Below, piece after piece: positions 16,089-25,572 of a DNA stretch of 46,724 nt (within the stretch, counting starts at the first letter, position 1; every line of letters starts with the position of its first letter). The notes under the pieces are model-generated. The model was not told the DNA's origin. It ran no database searches and worked only from the letters and a program-made list of their open reading frames with translations. A program made the position numbers and the translations under genes. Origin of the DNA: Olavius sp. associated proteobacterium Delta 1. Lineage in GTDB: Bacteria > Desulfobacterota > Desulfobacteria > Desulfobacterales > JAFDCJ01. Where the stretch lies: NCBI GenBank assembly GCA_902749685.1, contig CACVKW010000423.1, positions 1 to 46,724 on the forward strand, given 5' to 3'.

Positions 16089-17150
16089 TCAGGAAGGCTG
16101 CATCAGCACTTTGATGGATCCCTGTTTGCGGCCTTTTGAAATATCGATGGCGTTTTTATAATCCTCCAGGGGATACGGATCCGAAGCGATCCCGCGGGAT
16201 GTGATTAGGCCGCGCGCCATAAAATCAATGGTCGGGCTGTAGGTGTGAAAACCGAGATGTCCACCGTAAATTTCCAGCTCTTTTATATCGGAGATAATCG
16301 ACCAGTCAAAGGAGACTTCCTCGGCAAAAACTGAAAATTCCATCAAACGGCCGCCGCGGCGAAGCATATCAATGGCCGCTTTGACACTCTTATTCGAACC
16401 GGCAGCTTCCAGCACCACATCACAGCCGATTCCGTCCTCCGTAACGGATTTAACTTTTGCGACGGCATCTTCATTGGCGGGGTTGATGACCATATCGGCC
16501 CCGAGGTCTTTAGCGACCTCCAGGCGGTGATCATCCAAATCGACGGCAATCAGCCGCGCGGGATTTTTCAGCCTGGCTCCCTGAACCATGAACATTCCGA
16601 TGGGACCGCAGCCCATCACAACCACGGTGTCACCAAATTGAATTTTTGCCCGATTGACCCCATGCAAGGCGCAGGCACAGGGCTCAATAACCGCTGCATC
16701 GGCCCAGGCGACATTTTCAGGGACCTTGTGAACCAGGCTGCCGCTGGGGTAGAGCATGTGCTTGGCCCAACCGCCGTTGTATCCCACGATACCGAAGACG
16801 GCGTGGGGATCGCAAAGGTTGTATTGACCCCGTTTACACCAGTAGCATTCTCCGCACGGCACAATGTTCTCGGCGATGGCCCGATCGCCTTCCTTCAGTC
16901 CGAATTTTTCGGCGGCGCCCGGACCGAGCTTCAGGACGCGTCCCATAAATTCATGACCCGCCACAATGGGTGCATGGCTGTAGGCAACCTGGGCAAAGTA
17001 AGCGTTGCCATAATAAATCTTGGGATCTGCGGCACAAATGCCGCAGCTTTCGATCTCCACCAGGACCTCGCCTTCGCCTGGATCGGGGATTTCGACATCT
17101 TCATAGCGAAAATCCTCTTGTCCGTAGATTACGACACCTTTGGTCAGCAT
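16089..17150 (-). CDS. Zinc-dependent alcohol/polyol dehydrogenase (MDR family)
   Basis: A 353-residue medium-chain dehydrogenase of the sorbitol/threonine dehydrogenase type. Catalytic zinc ligands are Cys36 (ESCGIC) and His66-Glu67 (GHEFMG). Structural zinc cysteines are Cys99, 102, 105 and 113. The nucleotide-binding motif is VVVMGCGPIGMF, followed by an acidic residue in AVDLDDHR, which favours NAD over NADP. A strong AAGGAGG ribosome site precedes the ATG. It would oxidise a secondary alcohol of a polyol or sugar. It is the last gene of the ABC importer 1 block, 44 bases downstream of an ATPase stop, so it is probably cotranscribed and specific for the imported substrate. Confidence 0.9.
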   Translation of the reverse strand: MLTKGVVIYGQEDFRYEDVEIPDPGEGEVLVEIESCGICAADPKIYYGNAYFAQVAYSHAPIVAGHEFMGRVLKLGPGAAEKFGLKEGDRAIAENIVPCGECYWCKRGQYNLCDPHAVFGIVGYNGGWAKHMLYPSGSLVHKVPENVAWADAAVIEPCACALHGVNRAKIQFGDTVVVMGCGPIGMFMVQGARLKNPARLIAVDLDDHRLEVAKDLGADMVINPANEDAVAKVKSVTEDGIGCDVVLEAAGSNKSVKAAIDMLRRGGRLMEFSVFAEEVSFDWSIISDIKELEIYGGHLGFHTYSPTIDFMARGLITSRGIASDPYPLEDYKNAIDISKGRKQGSIKVLMQPS

Positions 17151-17193
17151 GGGTAGTCCTCCTTAAATAATGCGCTGGATTGTCTCAATATAA

Positions 17194-18330
17194 TTATTTA
17201 TCGATTTCGAAAAATAGATTCTTTTCAGTTTCCGAATCGAAAAGAAATATCCTTTTAGGATCATAATAGGTTTCAATTGTTTTTTCCTGCCGTGTATCAA
17301 AATCAGGCGGTACCAGAACATTTAAGTCCAGATCTTTGCTGCTCATCGTCAAATTTCCGATCTCACCTAGAAATTCAAAAACCGAGACATTGGCCGTGAG
17401 GGATTCTTTTTCTGCTCCGGGGAAAAGACTCAAATGCTGCGGACGGACACCGACGGTTACGGTTTCTCGATGCCGGGCATCAAGCACAGCCTTCATTTCC
17501 GGCGAGAGCTTAAAACTGAACTCTCCTTTTTCAGAGACCGCATATCGATCCCCATTAATGTCTTGAATCGTGCTGTCGGGATAAATATTAATCGGGGGCT
17601 CCCCGACAAAACCGGCGACAAACAGATTGGCCGGCCTTTCAAACAGATCCTGGCGGGTGCCAACCTGCTGTAATTCAGCAAAATTCATCACCGCAACCCG
17701 GTCGGAGAGGGCCAACGCTTCCATCTGATCGTGGGTCACAAAAATGAAGGTTCTTTTTAACTGCTGATGGATGCGCTTGATCTCGATACGGGTTTCCAGT
17801 CTCAGGGCGGAATCCAGATGGGACAGGGGCTCGTCTAAAAGGGTGACGCTGGGCTGGCGAATCAGGGCGCGGCCCAGCGACACCCGCTGCTGTTGACCGC
17901 CGGATAGGCCGGATGACTTCGAATTCAGAATATCTGTGATTTGAAGAACCGCTGCCATCTGATTCACTTGTTCGCGGATATCGTCCGCGGGGACGCCCTT
18001 GGCTTTCAGGCACAGCCCCAGGTTCTCACCGACACTCAGATGAGAGTACAGGGCGTAAGTTTCAAAGGCCATGGCAACGTTTCTTTCCGCGGGAGTCCAG
18101 TCGTTGACCAATGCCCCATCGATCAAAATTTCTCCGGCGGTAATGCTTTCCAGCCCCACAATCATTCGCAGGGTCGTGGTTTTACCGCAGCCGGAGGGTC
18201 CCAGCAGCGCCAGGAATTCTCCGTCTTCAATCGTAAGGTTCAAGTTCTGGACGGCAAGAACTTCCTCTTTTTCCCTTTTTCTTTTGGATCTGTAAATTTT
18301 TTTGACATTCCGTAAAACGACTTCAGCCAT
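17194..18330 (-). CDS. Sugar ABC importer 1, ATPase B
   Basis: A 378-residue MalK/UgpC-type ATPase. Walker A GPSGCGKT (44-51), signature LSGGQ (142-146), Walker B VTLLDEP (162-168) and switch His200 are intact, and a regulatory OB-fold domain follows from about residue 245. The Q-loop, normally FQxYALY, reads FETYALY, with Glu90 in place of Gln. I chose ATG 18330 (GAGGAT upstream); its first bases overlap the stop of ATPase A by 8 bases, indicating translational coupling. It pairs with ATPase A and the two permeases upstream to import a carbohydrate. Confidence 0.9.
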   Translation of the reverse strand: MAEVVLRNVKKIYRSKRKREKEEVLAVQNLNLTIEDGEFLALLGPSGCGKTTTLRMIVGLESITAGEILIDGALVNDWTPAERNVAMAFETYALYSHLSVGENLGLCLKAKGVPADDIREQVNQMAAVLQITDILNSKSSGLSGGQQQRVSLGRALIRQPSVTLLDEPLSHLDSALRLETRIEIKRIHQQLKRTFIFVTHDQMEALALSDRVAVMNFAELQQVGTRQDLFERPANLFVAGFVGEPPINIYPDSTIQDINGDRYAVSEKGEFSFKLSPEMKAVLDARHRETVTVGVRPQHLSLFPGAEKESLTANVSVFEFLGEIGNLTMSSKDLDLNVLVPPDFDTRQEKTIETYYDPKRIFLFDSETEKNLFFEIDK

Positions 18331-19447
18331 TATAATCCTCGTTCCATAGCAAATTATTTTGGGAATCCGGGTCAAAAAAGATCAATCTGTCTGCCCTGAA
18401 ATCGACACCCAGCGGGGAATCGGGTTCAACGGTCAAATCGGGATCCAGCAGCAGTTCAAGATAAATATCCTGCGCTTTTACCGCAAGAAGCCCCAGAGAG
18501 CCGAACGGTTCAAAAACGTCGCTGCGCACCCGGGCCGTCGCTTTTTGCGCCTCCGAGTTGATGCTGATGTCCATGGGGCGGATTCCAACCGTCAACTCCT
18601 GCGGGGCATTGACCTGTTCCAATATTTGACGCAACTTTGCTGATAGCGGGATGCTGAATCCCCCTTGCGATATTATCAACGATGCCTCGTTGCCATTGAC
18701 TTCCAAGGCTGCATCCAGCAGGTTGATATGGGGTTGGCCCACCATCCGCGCCACGAAAACATTCTTTGGCTGATGGTAAATTTGTTTGGGTGTGCCCACC
18801 TGGACAATTTGGCCGGTGTCAATGATGGCGATCCGGTCCCCGAGTGATAACGCCTCGACGTAATCGTGGGTGACGTAAATTGTGGTGCAATTCCGCAGCG
18901 CTTCCAGCCGATGAAACTGAATCCGCAGCTCGAATCGGATCTTGGCATCCACGTGGGATAGCGGTTCGTCCATCAGATATACGGCAGGCTCGCGGATCAT
19001 CGTCCGGCCAAGTGAAACACGCTGTTTTTGCCCGCCGGACAACTCGCCCGGACGACGATGGTAGAGGTGATCGATGCGAAGTATTTTGGCGATTTTGTCG
19101 ACCCGGTTCCGTATCTCGGCGGCCGGCAACTTTCTGCCGGGCGCCCGCAGCGGATTGGCAAGGTTTTCGAAAACCGAGAAATGCGGATAGAGCGCATAAC
19201 TTTCAAATGTCATCCCGACGGGTCTCTCATTGGGAGGCACGGTATTGATGACCTGCCCGTCGAAAATAACCTCACCGGCATCGGGATCTTCAAGTCCGGC
19301 GATCACTTTCAAGGTAGTGGTCTTGCCGGCACCGGAAGGTCCCAGGAGAACAAAAAATTCTCCTTCCCGGGTCTCGAAATCCAGGCCGTTTAGCGCAGGC
19401 GCGCCGTCATAGCTTTTGATGACATTTCGAACAGCGACAACAGTCAT
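18323..19447 (-). CDS. Sugar ABC importer 1, ATPase A
   Basis: A 374-residue partner ATPase. Walker A GPSGAGKT, signature LSGGQ, Walker B VYLMDEP and switch THDYVEAL are intact, and the C-terminal regulatory domain is present. As in its partner, the Q-loop has Glu in place of Gln (FESYALYPH, Glu82), so the change is not random decay. The start is ATG 19447 with GGGG upstream; a TTG two codons earlier is less likely. It lies 27 bases after the permease stop and overlaps the start of ATPase B. Two different ATPases in one CUT1 importer suggests a heterodimer. Confidence 0.9.
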   Translation of the reverse strand: MTVVAVRNVIKSYDGAPALNGLDFETREGEFFVLLGPSGAGKTTTLKVIAGLEDPDAGEVIFDGQVINTVPPNERPVGMTFESYALYPHFSVFENLANPLRAPGRKLPAAEIRNRVDKIAKILRIDHLYHRRPGELSGGQKQRVSLGRTMIREPAVYLMDEPLSHVDAKIRFELRIQFHRLEALRNCTTIYVTHDYVEALSLGDRIAIIDTGQIVQVGTPKQIYHQPKNVFVARMVGQPHINLLDAALEVNGNEASLIISQGGFSIPLSAKLRQILEQVNAPQELTVGIRPMDISINSEAQKATARVRSDVFEPFGSLGLLAVKAQDIYLELLLDPDLTVEPDSPLGVDFRADRLIFFDPDSQNNLLWNEDYNG

Positions 19448-19474
19448 AGTCAACCCCGAATTTTCAATAGCGTC

Positions 19475-20356
19475 TTATTTTTTAACGGCACCCAAACTTA
19501 ATCCGCGAACCATATATCGTTGGGCGTAAATGGCCAAAATTAAAATTGGAATCGCTGCCACGATGCAAGCTGCCGCGATATCACCATAGCGCAATTTTTC
19601 AGCGGTAATGAATTTCAAGGCGGACACGGTAACCGGCTGAACTTTTGATGAACCCAGTATCAGTGCAAAAATAAAATTGTTCCAGGCGTAGATAAAGGCC
19701 AGAAGCGAAGCAGCTGCAATTCCGGGTTTTGCCAACGGCAGGATAATCCGCCGAAATGTATGGAACAGAGAAAAGCCGTCCACCAGACTGGCTTGTTCCA
19801 GTTCGACGGAAACATCTTCGAAGTAACTCATTAAAATCCAAATCACCATCGGCATGGTGATCAACTGGTAAACCCAAACCAGCCCGAAATAAGTATCGTA
19901 TAGCCCTATCTTCTGAAAAATCAAATAGATCGGTATGATCACCAGCAGCTCCGGTGCAAACCGAAACGTCAGGAAAGTAAAGGCGATGTCATTTTTGCCC
20001 TTGAAGCGAAATCTTCCCAGGGCATAGGCAGCCGGAATTCCGGTCAGCAGAGAAAGGACGAGTGCCGAAGTCGTCACAACCAGGCTGTTGCCGAATCCTT
20101 TTAAAAAGTCACTGCTGACGGCACCGACGCGGTAGGTCCGGACCGCCGTGGTGATATTCTGGAAATTTTCAAGCGTTGGTTTGAAGACGAATTTCGGCGG
20201 CCAGGTCAAGATGTCGTCGTGACTCTTGAAGGCCATCGAGGTGACCCAAAAAACCGGAAAAAGCAGGAAGGCAAAGCAAACGAGAAGCAGAAGGTTCACT
20301 ACCAGCTTTTGGAAAAATACTTTTCTTTTACGAGAATTAGAATTTGATATTGCCAT
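19475..20356 (-). CDS. Sugar ABC importer 1, permease (MalG type)
   Basis: An inner-membrane permease of 293 residues with six predicted hydrophobic segments. The EAA loop, which contacts the ATPases, reads EQASLVDGFSLFHTFRRIILPLAKPG, close to the consensus EAAxxDGAxxxxxFxxIxLPLxxP. I chose ATG 20356 with GGAGG ten bases upstream; a TTG at 20365 lies almost on that site. It starts 18 bases after the end of the partner permease. Confidence 0.9.
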   Translation of the reverse strand: MAISNSNSRKRKVFFQKLVVNLLLLVCFAFLLFPVFWVTSMAFKSHDDILTWPPKFVFKPTLENFQNITTAVRTYRVGAVSSDFLKGFGNSLVVTTSALVLSLLTGIPAAYALGRFRFKGKNDIAFTFLTFRFAPELLVIIPIYLIFQKIGLYDTYFGLVWVYQLITMPMVIWILMSYFEDVSVELEQASLVDGFSLFHTFRRIILPLAKPGIAAASLLAFIYAWNNFIFALILGSSKVQPVTVSALKFITAEKLRYGDIAAACIVAAIPILILAIYAQRYMVRGLSLGAVKK

Positions 20357-20373
20357 GTTTGACAAGCCTCCGT

Positions 20374-21336
20374 CTAGGAAAGGCGATCCTGGCTTTTGCG
20401 CCAGAATTTTACCAGGAACATGCTGATAATATAAACGATGAGCCAGTTGATAAACATCAGGGCCGACCCGTCTGAAATTTTAGTATAGGTAAAGGCCGTG
20501 GTATAGGCGGATACCTGGAAATTCATTAGCGTCGAGCCGGGTCCACCTTTGGTCAATCCGAAAATGATGTCAAACTGCCGCAGCGAATCGATCAGCCTGA
20601 ACACCACCGAAACGATAATGAAGGGCATGAGCATCGGGATGGTCAAATTTTTAAAAATGAACCACTTTGAAGCGCCGTCTACCATCGCGGCTTCAAAAGG
20701 CGGGGCCGGCATGGACCGCAGGCCCGCCAGCAGGAGCAAGGCGATAAAGGGGGTAAACATCCAGACATCGATGAGCACCACCGAAAACATGGCGCTATTG
20801 GCAGCTGACGCCCATTGAAAATCCCGTGCACCAACAAAGGAGAGAAAATAATTGAGCACGCCGAATTCGGGGCTCATCATCAGCTTCCACATGAGGGTCC
20901 CGATAATGGGCGCAATCATTAAAGGCATCAGGAGCAGCGGACGAAAGATTTTTGCCAATAGCGTCTCCTGATTTAATAAGACCGCGATGAGCAGCCCTAA
21001 AAGCAGTTCGATGCCGACCGCACTGCCGGCGTAAACGAAGGACACTCTTACCGAATTCCAGAATTCAGGGTCGGTAAAGAGCCATACATAATTCTCGAAC
21101 CAGATGAAATTCTTAATGGGATTGGTCAGAGAATAGGTTGTCATGGAATAGTAGATACTTTGGATAAACGGAACCAGCACGGGCAGGGTAAGCGCCAGTG
21201 CCGGCAAAACAATCAGGTAGGGGAGATATTTTTTTCGACTACCGGCGCCTTTAACGGCGGGTTGGGAAGTCGCTGGCGACATACGGACCGACCCATCGGT
21301 ATCAGCTTGACGACTTACTTTTGTGGCCTCCATCAT
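20374..21336 (-). CDS. Sugar ABC importer 1, permease (MalF type)
   Basis: A 320-residue inner-membrane permease with a cytoplasmic N-terminal segment of about 35 residues and six hydrophobic segments. The EAA loop reads EAAMVDGASKWFIFKNLTIPML. Two adjacent ATGs (21336 and 21333) are possible starts, with AAGGA just upstream. It follows the binding-protein gene after a 165-base gap that holds a strong stem-loop. Confidence 0.9.
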   Translation of the reverse strand: MMEATKVSRQADTDGSVRMSPATSQPAVKGAGSRKKYLPYLIVLPALALTLPVLVPFIQSIYYSMTTYSLTNPIKNFIWFENYVWLFTDPEFWNSVRVSFVYAGSAVGIELLLGLLIAVLLNQETLLAKIFRPLLLMPLMIAPIIGTLMWKLMMSPEFGVLNYFLSFVGARDFQWASAANSAMFSVVLIDVWMFTPFIALLLLAGLRSMPAPPFEAAMVDGASKWFIFKNLTIPMLMPFIIVSVVFRLIDSLRQFDIIFGLTKGGPGSTLMNFQVSAYTTAFTYTKISDGSALMFINWLIVYIISMFLVKFWRKSQDRLS

Positions 21337-21393
21337 GAATCCTTGTTCCTCAGATTTTTTTAAACCGATCAATTACATGGTTAATGAGTGAAT

Positions 21394-21435
21394 GGCTCAC
21401 AGCGTCCTCGATGGCTAATTAGGACGCTGCGAGCC
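21394..21435 (-). promoter_or_regulatory. Stem-loop between binding protein and permease genes
   Basis: GGCTCACAGCGTCCT (21394-21408) pairs with AGGACGCTGCGAGCC (21421-21435), one mismatch in 15, loop 12 bases. This position is typical for elements that stabilise the binding-protein mRNA and dampen downstream expression; the U-run of a terminator is missing. Confidence 0.6.
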
Positions 21436-21501
21436 TTTACTTTAGGCTGATGTCCCTGGCTTCGCCGGCATCTCACCCGCGAAGGCCTGTGCGTTGCGGT
21501 A

Positions 21502-22854
21502 CTACTTATATCCCGCACGTTTCAGAGCTCTTGACAGCTTTTTGGCCAAGGCATCCAAGGCAGCCTGGGGGTCTTTGCCGTTGTAGATTTCATGCAGCGT
21601 GGCCGCCCACTCCGTGGTGGTTTCAAAAAACATCGGCTGCGGCGTGAAATACACTTTGCAGGTGGGAATGATTTCCTGGAATGTTTTGTAATAGTCTGTG
21701 AAATATTCCAGTTTTTTCTGGAATTGAGCATCGGCCCAGATGGATTTGCGGACCGGATCCACCAGCGAATATTTACCCCTGACCGCCTTCAACAGGAAGT
21801 CTTTTCCGGTGGCCCACTGCAGAAAATACCAGGCGGCGTCCTTGGTTTTTGATGAAGCGTTCATACCGAGGGACCAAATCCACATATTCGGCGCGGGTTT
21901 GGCGCCGACAGCACCGGGACCGGGAGCCCAGGCCAGGTTGCCGGAGACTTTCGAGGCACCCGGCTGATTCTGAAAATAACCGAGAATGTCCGCATCGTAG
22001 ATCATGACGGCGCGGCCCTGTCCCAGGTCGTTGCCCACCTCATACCAGATATAGGACGTCCAGGCTTTGGGCCCGTATTTTTTGACCATTTCCACCCACA
22101 GCCGGGTCATTTCAACGGCTTTGGGGGAGTTCATCGTTGGTTTGGGAAACGGACCATCATCTTTGGCGCCATACCCGTTGTAAGCGGAGAGAAATCCCGG
22201 GTGAATGGTGGCCCAGGAGCGGGTTCCGCGCACCGCAATCGGGTACATGTCCGGTTCAAGTTTCTTTAGCCTGGCGCTAAGATCAACCATCTCGGGCAGG
22301 TCTTTGGGCGGCTTGAGGCCATGTTTATCAAAGATATCCTTGCGGTAGATCAAGGTGTTTGTCTCGAAGCCCCAGGGCAACGCCCATTGTTTTGCATCGG
22401 CGGCTCCCAGCGGTGAGCCCGGTTTGAGATCCCAGGCTAACGAGGCCAGAAGGTTTTCATATATATCCGCCTGGTCCCACTCCGGACCGGTTTTTTCTTT
22501 GCTTGCCATATAAGGTTTGAGATCTTCCATATAGCCCGGCGGCGCATACTGCCAGACCTGGTAGGCTCCGGTCATAAAAATTGAGTACTCGGGCGACTTG
22601 CTGGAAAGCGAAATCGTGACCTTGTCAAAATACTCGTCCTCCGGGAAGACATCATAGGTGACCGTGATACCGGTTTGGTCGGTAAACTCATTCAGATGCG
22701 CGAGCAAGGCGTCCGTATACGGGTGTTTGTTCAACAAAAGCTTGATGCTGGTTCCGCTGTGTTTTTTCCAGTCAAAAGCTGTGGCGGAAGAAATGGTAAG
22801 GATCGCCACTAAGAAACAAACAGCAAAGATAATTAAAACACATTTTTTGGCCAT
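21502..22854 (-). CDS. Sugar ABC importer 1, extracellular solute-binding protein
   Basis: A 450-residue family 1 solute-binding protein. A Sec signal peptide covers about residues 1-26 (AKK start, long hydrophobic run, ATA/FDW cleavage region). The mature protein has the usual two-lobe features, including GRAVMIYDADILGYF and WFLQ..TGKD segments. Length is typical. GGAG lies before the ATG. It is the first gene of the importer 1 operon and lies downstream of a SorC regulator. The ligand is presumably a carbohydrate or polyol, not predictable further. Confidence 0.92.
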   Translation of the reverse strand: MAKKCVLIIFAVCFLVAILTISSATAFDWKKHSGTSIKLLLNKHPYTDALLAHLNEFTDQTGITVTYDVFPEDEYFDKVTISLSSKSPEYSIFMTGAYQVWQYAPPGYMEDLKPYMASKEKTGPEWDQADIYENLLASLAWDLKPGSPLGAADAKQWALPWGFETNTLIYRKDIFDKHGLKPPKDLPEMVDLSARLKKLEPDMYPIAVRGTRSWATIHPGFLSAYNGYGAKDDGPFPKPTMNSPKAVEMTRLWVEMVKKYGPKAWTSYIWYEVGNDLGQGRAVMIYDADILGYFQNQPGASKVSGNLAWAPGPGAVGAKPAPNMWIWSLGMNASSKTKDAAWYFLQWATGKDFLLKAVRGKYSLVDPVRKSIWADAQFQKKLEYFTDYYKTFQEIIPTCKVYFTPQPMFFETTTEWAATLHEIYNGKDPQAALDALAKKLSRALKRAGYK

Positions 22855-23203
22855 GTTGGTTCTCCTTTCTCGTTACTGATAAATCGCCTCTCTTTAATCA
22901 GACCTCACATGCCTCCTTCAGCAGGTAATTCTCATGAAAGAAGCAATGTTATCCAACACCTCAATGAAAATTTTTGTATTCTCAATTAGTGCATAACCGC
23001 ATCCCCCCTTTTCTCTGGAGTTGTTCTCTTGAGCTTCGTATCCAGCCCGTGGCGCTGATGACAATGAAAGTAAAAAACCGAGCATAATTAATTAATCATA
23101 CGGCACTGATTTAGATCGAAAATTAACCTATACCGTGCGCCATTCCGTAATGGGTAATAATTTGATAATCGGGAAGCGCTATTTTATGTTTACTAGATTA
23201 TGA
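22855..23203. promoter_or_regulatory. Upstream region of importer 1 operon
   Basis: 349 bases between the SorC gene and the binding-protein gene. It contains an AT-rich palindromic patch (AATTAATTAAT, about 23086-23097) and, on the minus strand, CTAAATCAGT (23105-23114), which also occurs upstream of the kinase at 46178. No clear -35/-10 pair was found. Confidence 0.4.
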
Positions 23204-24151
23204 CTATCTTAATATATTTTCCGCCGCTTGTTCGTCCGTAACGAGCACATCCACGAGTCCGCCGGTTAAGGCCCCGAATATGGCAGCGACTTTATTTTTT
23301 CCGCCGGCGATTCCGATGACGGTTTTAATTTTCCGTAAGTCCTGTAAACCCAGTCCAATCACCCGGTTCATATAACCTTGATCTACCGGCTGCCCTTGAA
23401 GGCTATAAAAATGGGCACAGATATCGCCGACGGCACCCTTTGCTCTGAGTTTTTTGATTTCTTGCGAGGATAATAGTCCCGCTTCAATAAGGGTCGAATC
23501 CTCATCTGCATTTCCGATACCCAGAATAGCGAGATCTGAAGATTTTGCAATATTAAGCGTATGGTTCACACTTTTTTCCTCAATTAAAATTGAGCGGCTG
23601 GCAGGAGAATCAACAATGGCAGGTGCTGAGATGTAATAGCAAGGTGCTTTCAGTGCATCTGCAAATTTAAACGCGACTTCATAAGGACTTTCTTCGGCTT
23701 TTTTTCCCGACCCGCCGACAAGAGAAACGATCCGGATGTTCTGCCGCGACTTTCCGCTGATAAATCTAGACATCTTGTCAAGAGTCGTTCCCCATCCCAC
23801 TCCGATGATCTGATTGTCGGAGACATGTCTGAGCAGGTAAGCGGCAGCCGCATACCCCAAAGCGCTTTTGATGCCATTTTTTTCGCGCGGAGTGGGGACA
23901 ACAACCGCATCGACGAGGGAAAAGCGGGATTTAAGATCGTCTTCAATTTCAAAACAGGTGGTGCGGGGATCGTTGATTTGAATCCGAACCAAACCTTCTT
24001 TCTTCGATTTTGAAAGGCTTCGCTGAACCTGCATCCTGGAGATGTTCAGGCGTTGAGAGATTTGGAGCTGAGTAAAGCCTTTGATAAAATATAACCAGGC
24101 AATTCGGCTGACGAGATCGCTATGGCTGAATCTGCCCGTCATTTCGTTCAT
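23204..24151 (-). CDS. SorC/DeoR-type sugar-binding transcriptional regulator
   Basis: A regulator of about 315 residues. The N-terminal helix-turn-helix is in the segment YFIKGFTQLQISQRLNISRMQVQRSL, the C-terminal sugar-binding (NagB-like) domain contains VGVGWGTTL, and the fold resembles SorC, DeoR and CggR regulators that sense phosphorylated sugars. The start is uncertain: ATG 24151 or 24142 fits the family, while an upstream frame extension to 24217 adds atypical residues. It precedes the importer 1 operon on the same strand, and a kinase gene lies upstream, so it probably controls this carbohydrate block. Confidence 0.88.
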   Translation of the reverse strand: MNEMTGRFSHSDLVSRIAWLYFIKGFTQLQISQRLNISRMQVQRSLSKSKKEGLVRIQINDPRTTCFEIEDDLKSRFSLVDAVVVPTPREKNGIKSALGYAAAAYLLRHVSDNQIIGVGWGTTLDKMSRFISGKSRQNIRIVSLVGGSGKKAEESPYEVAFKFADALKAPCYYISAPAIVDSPASRSILIEEKSVNHTLNIAKSSDLAILGIGNADEDSTLIEAGLLSSQEIKKLRAKGAVGDICAHFYSLQGQPVDQGYMNRVIGLGLQDLRKIKTVIGIAGGKNKVAAIFGALTGGLVDVLVTDEQAAENILR

Positions 24152-24288
24152 TTGTTCGTTTTCTCCGCCTTGGTGAAATATGAACATTTGGTTAGCACGT
24201 CCCATTTTCAGTGTCAAGATGATATTTGATCAAAAAAAATGTGATGTCGGTCGGATAGATCACACCCGTGCCGGTACTGTCATTTGTA

Positions 24289-25251
24289 TTACTGATTCAT
24301 CGGCAATTCCTCGGCCGTGTTCATAAATTCAATCGTTTGATCCAGATCAACGATGCCGGCATCAGACCCGAGACCCTGGATGACCAGACCGCCCGCTGCG
24401 GTGCCGAGCCGACCGGCTTTTGCAAGATCCCATCCCATTGAGAGTCCCATGATAAATCCCGCGCAGTAAGCATCGCCGCATCCGGTAGAGTCGACGACCG
24501 GTGCCTTGAAACACGGTATTCGTGTTTCCTGGATTTGGCCGTTTTCCATAAAGGCAATGCTGCTGCCCTGCTCACCCATTTTAAATACGGTGTGCTTGGC
24601 GCCGCGATCCAGGAAAAAGCGGATTATCTCCTGACGGTCGGTCAGTCCGCACATCATGATCGCCTCTTCGAAGCCGGGCATGAAGTAATCCACATAAGGC
24701 AGGCACGGTTCGATCAGGTTCAGCAAATCCGGCCGTTGCATGGCCACCAGGTCAAATGTGGTGGTAACATTATTCTGCTTGGCAAATTCAAGTACTTTGC
24801 GGGTCGGTTCACCGTCGAACTTGGGCATCAGGGATGTGCCGCCCATGTGCAGGAAGTCGGCGGCGGCAATCACATCCAGGTTGAGATCCTCCCAGACGAG
24901 TTCTCCGTTGGCCCCCGGTACATGCAAGGCCGGGCGCTCGCCATTCGGCCGGATCGGAAGCATGGTGGATGATGTTTGCACCCCGGGTTTACGCTTTAAA
25001 CAACTGGTATCGATGCCATAGCGCTGCATTGTGATCAGTAGAAAATTGCCGAGTTCATCTTCTCCGATGGCCCCCATTGCATAAACTTCGGCACCCAGCT
25101 TGGCTAGGTCAATACTCGTTCCGGCCGCCGTTCCAGCCACCGTGATCCGGATCTCTTCGAGCAGTGCCACATTTTGTCCCTCCGGAATCTCTGTCACCGG
25201 TCGTCCGAGTATGTCCACAATTTGAATTCCAAGGCTCACTACTTTGGCCAT
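24289..25251 (-). CDS. PfkB-family carbohydrate kinase
   Basis: A 320-residue ribokinase-like kinase that phosphorylates a sugar, nucleoside or sugar acid with ATP. The N-terminal TAAGTSIDLAKLGAEV segment and the C-terminal signature DSTGCGDAYCAGF with catalytic Asp260 are present. The usual GAGD is GCGD, a common variant. AGGAG eight bases before ATG 25251 fixes the start. It lies between importer 2 (upstream) and the SorC gene (downstream), all on one strand, and probably acts on the substrate of one of them. Confidence 0.9.
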   Translation of the reverse strand: MAKVVSLGIQIVDILGRPVTEIPEGQNVALLEEIRITVAGTAAGTSIDLAKLGAEVYAMGAIGEDELGNFLLITMQRYGIDTSCLKRKPGVQTSSTMLPIRPNGERPALHVPGANGELVWEDLNLDVIAAADFLHMGGTSLMPKFDGEPTRKVLEFAKQNNVTTTFDLVAMQRPDLLNLIEPCLPYVDYFMPGFEEAIMMCGLTDRQEIIRFFLDRGAKHTVFKMGEQGSSIAFMENGQIQETRIPCFKAPVVDSTGCGDAYCAGFIMGLSMGWDLAKAGRLGTAAGGLVIQGLGSDAGIVDLDQTIEFMNTAEELPMNQ

Positions 25252-25572
25252 ATGCTGTCTCCTTTCGCTTGGCTTTATGTCCAATAATTAATTTACAAGA
25301 ACTATATTGAATTCATCATACTTACTTTATCAAAATGCGTTGTCTAAATTCCAAATTTCAAGTACGAAATAAATCTCAAATTCGATGTTTGGTGCTTGGA
25401 ACTTTCGGGATTGGTTCTAATTTCGGCCATTAGGATTTTGCACAATTTTAAACATTTACCCTTTCTCTCGCAGAGCCCGCAGAGATCACAGAGTTTTTTT
25501 GATTTTTCTCTGCGTACTCTGTGAGCTCTGTGAGAGATTAAATGGCCCAAGTTAAGGCCATACCCGAATTTT
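25252..25572. repeat. Gap with inverted repeat
   Basis: No gene. Arms TCTCTCGCAGAGCC... (25464-25493) and ...GAGCTCTGTGAGAGA (25508-25537) form a long imperfect inverted repeat built from CTCTGTG/CGCAGAG units. Next to it (25346-25420) is an AAATTCCAAATTTCAAG-type patch. Both look like dispersed intergenic elements. Confidence 0.6.

Noticed and set aside
16527..17156. Open frame of 209 residues opposite the zinc dehydrogenase
   Set aside because: Antisense shadow; the dehydrogenase has all zinc and NAD motifs on the other strand.
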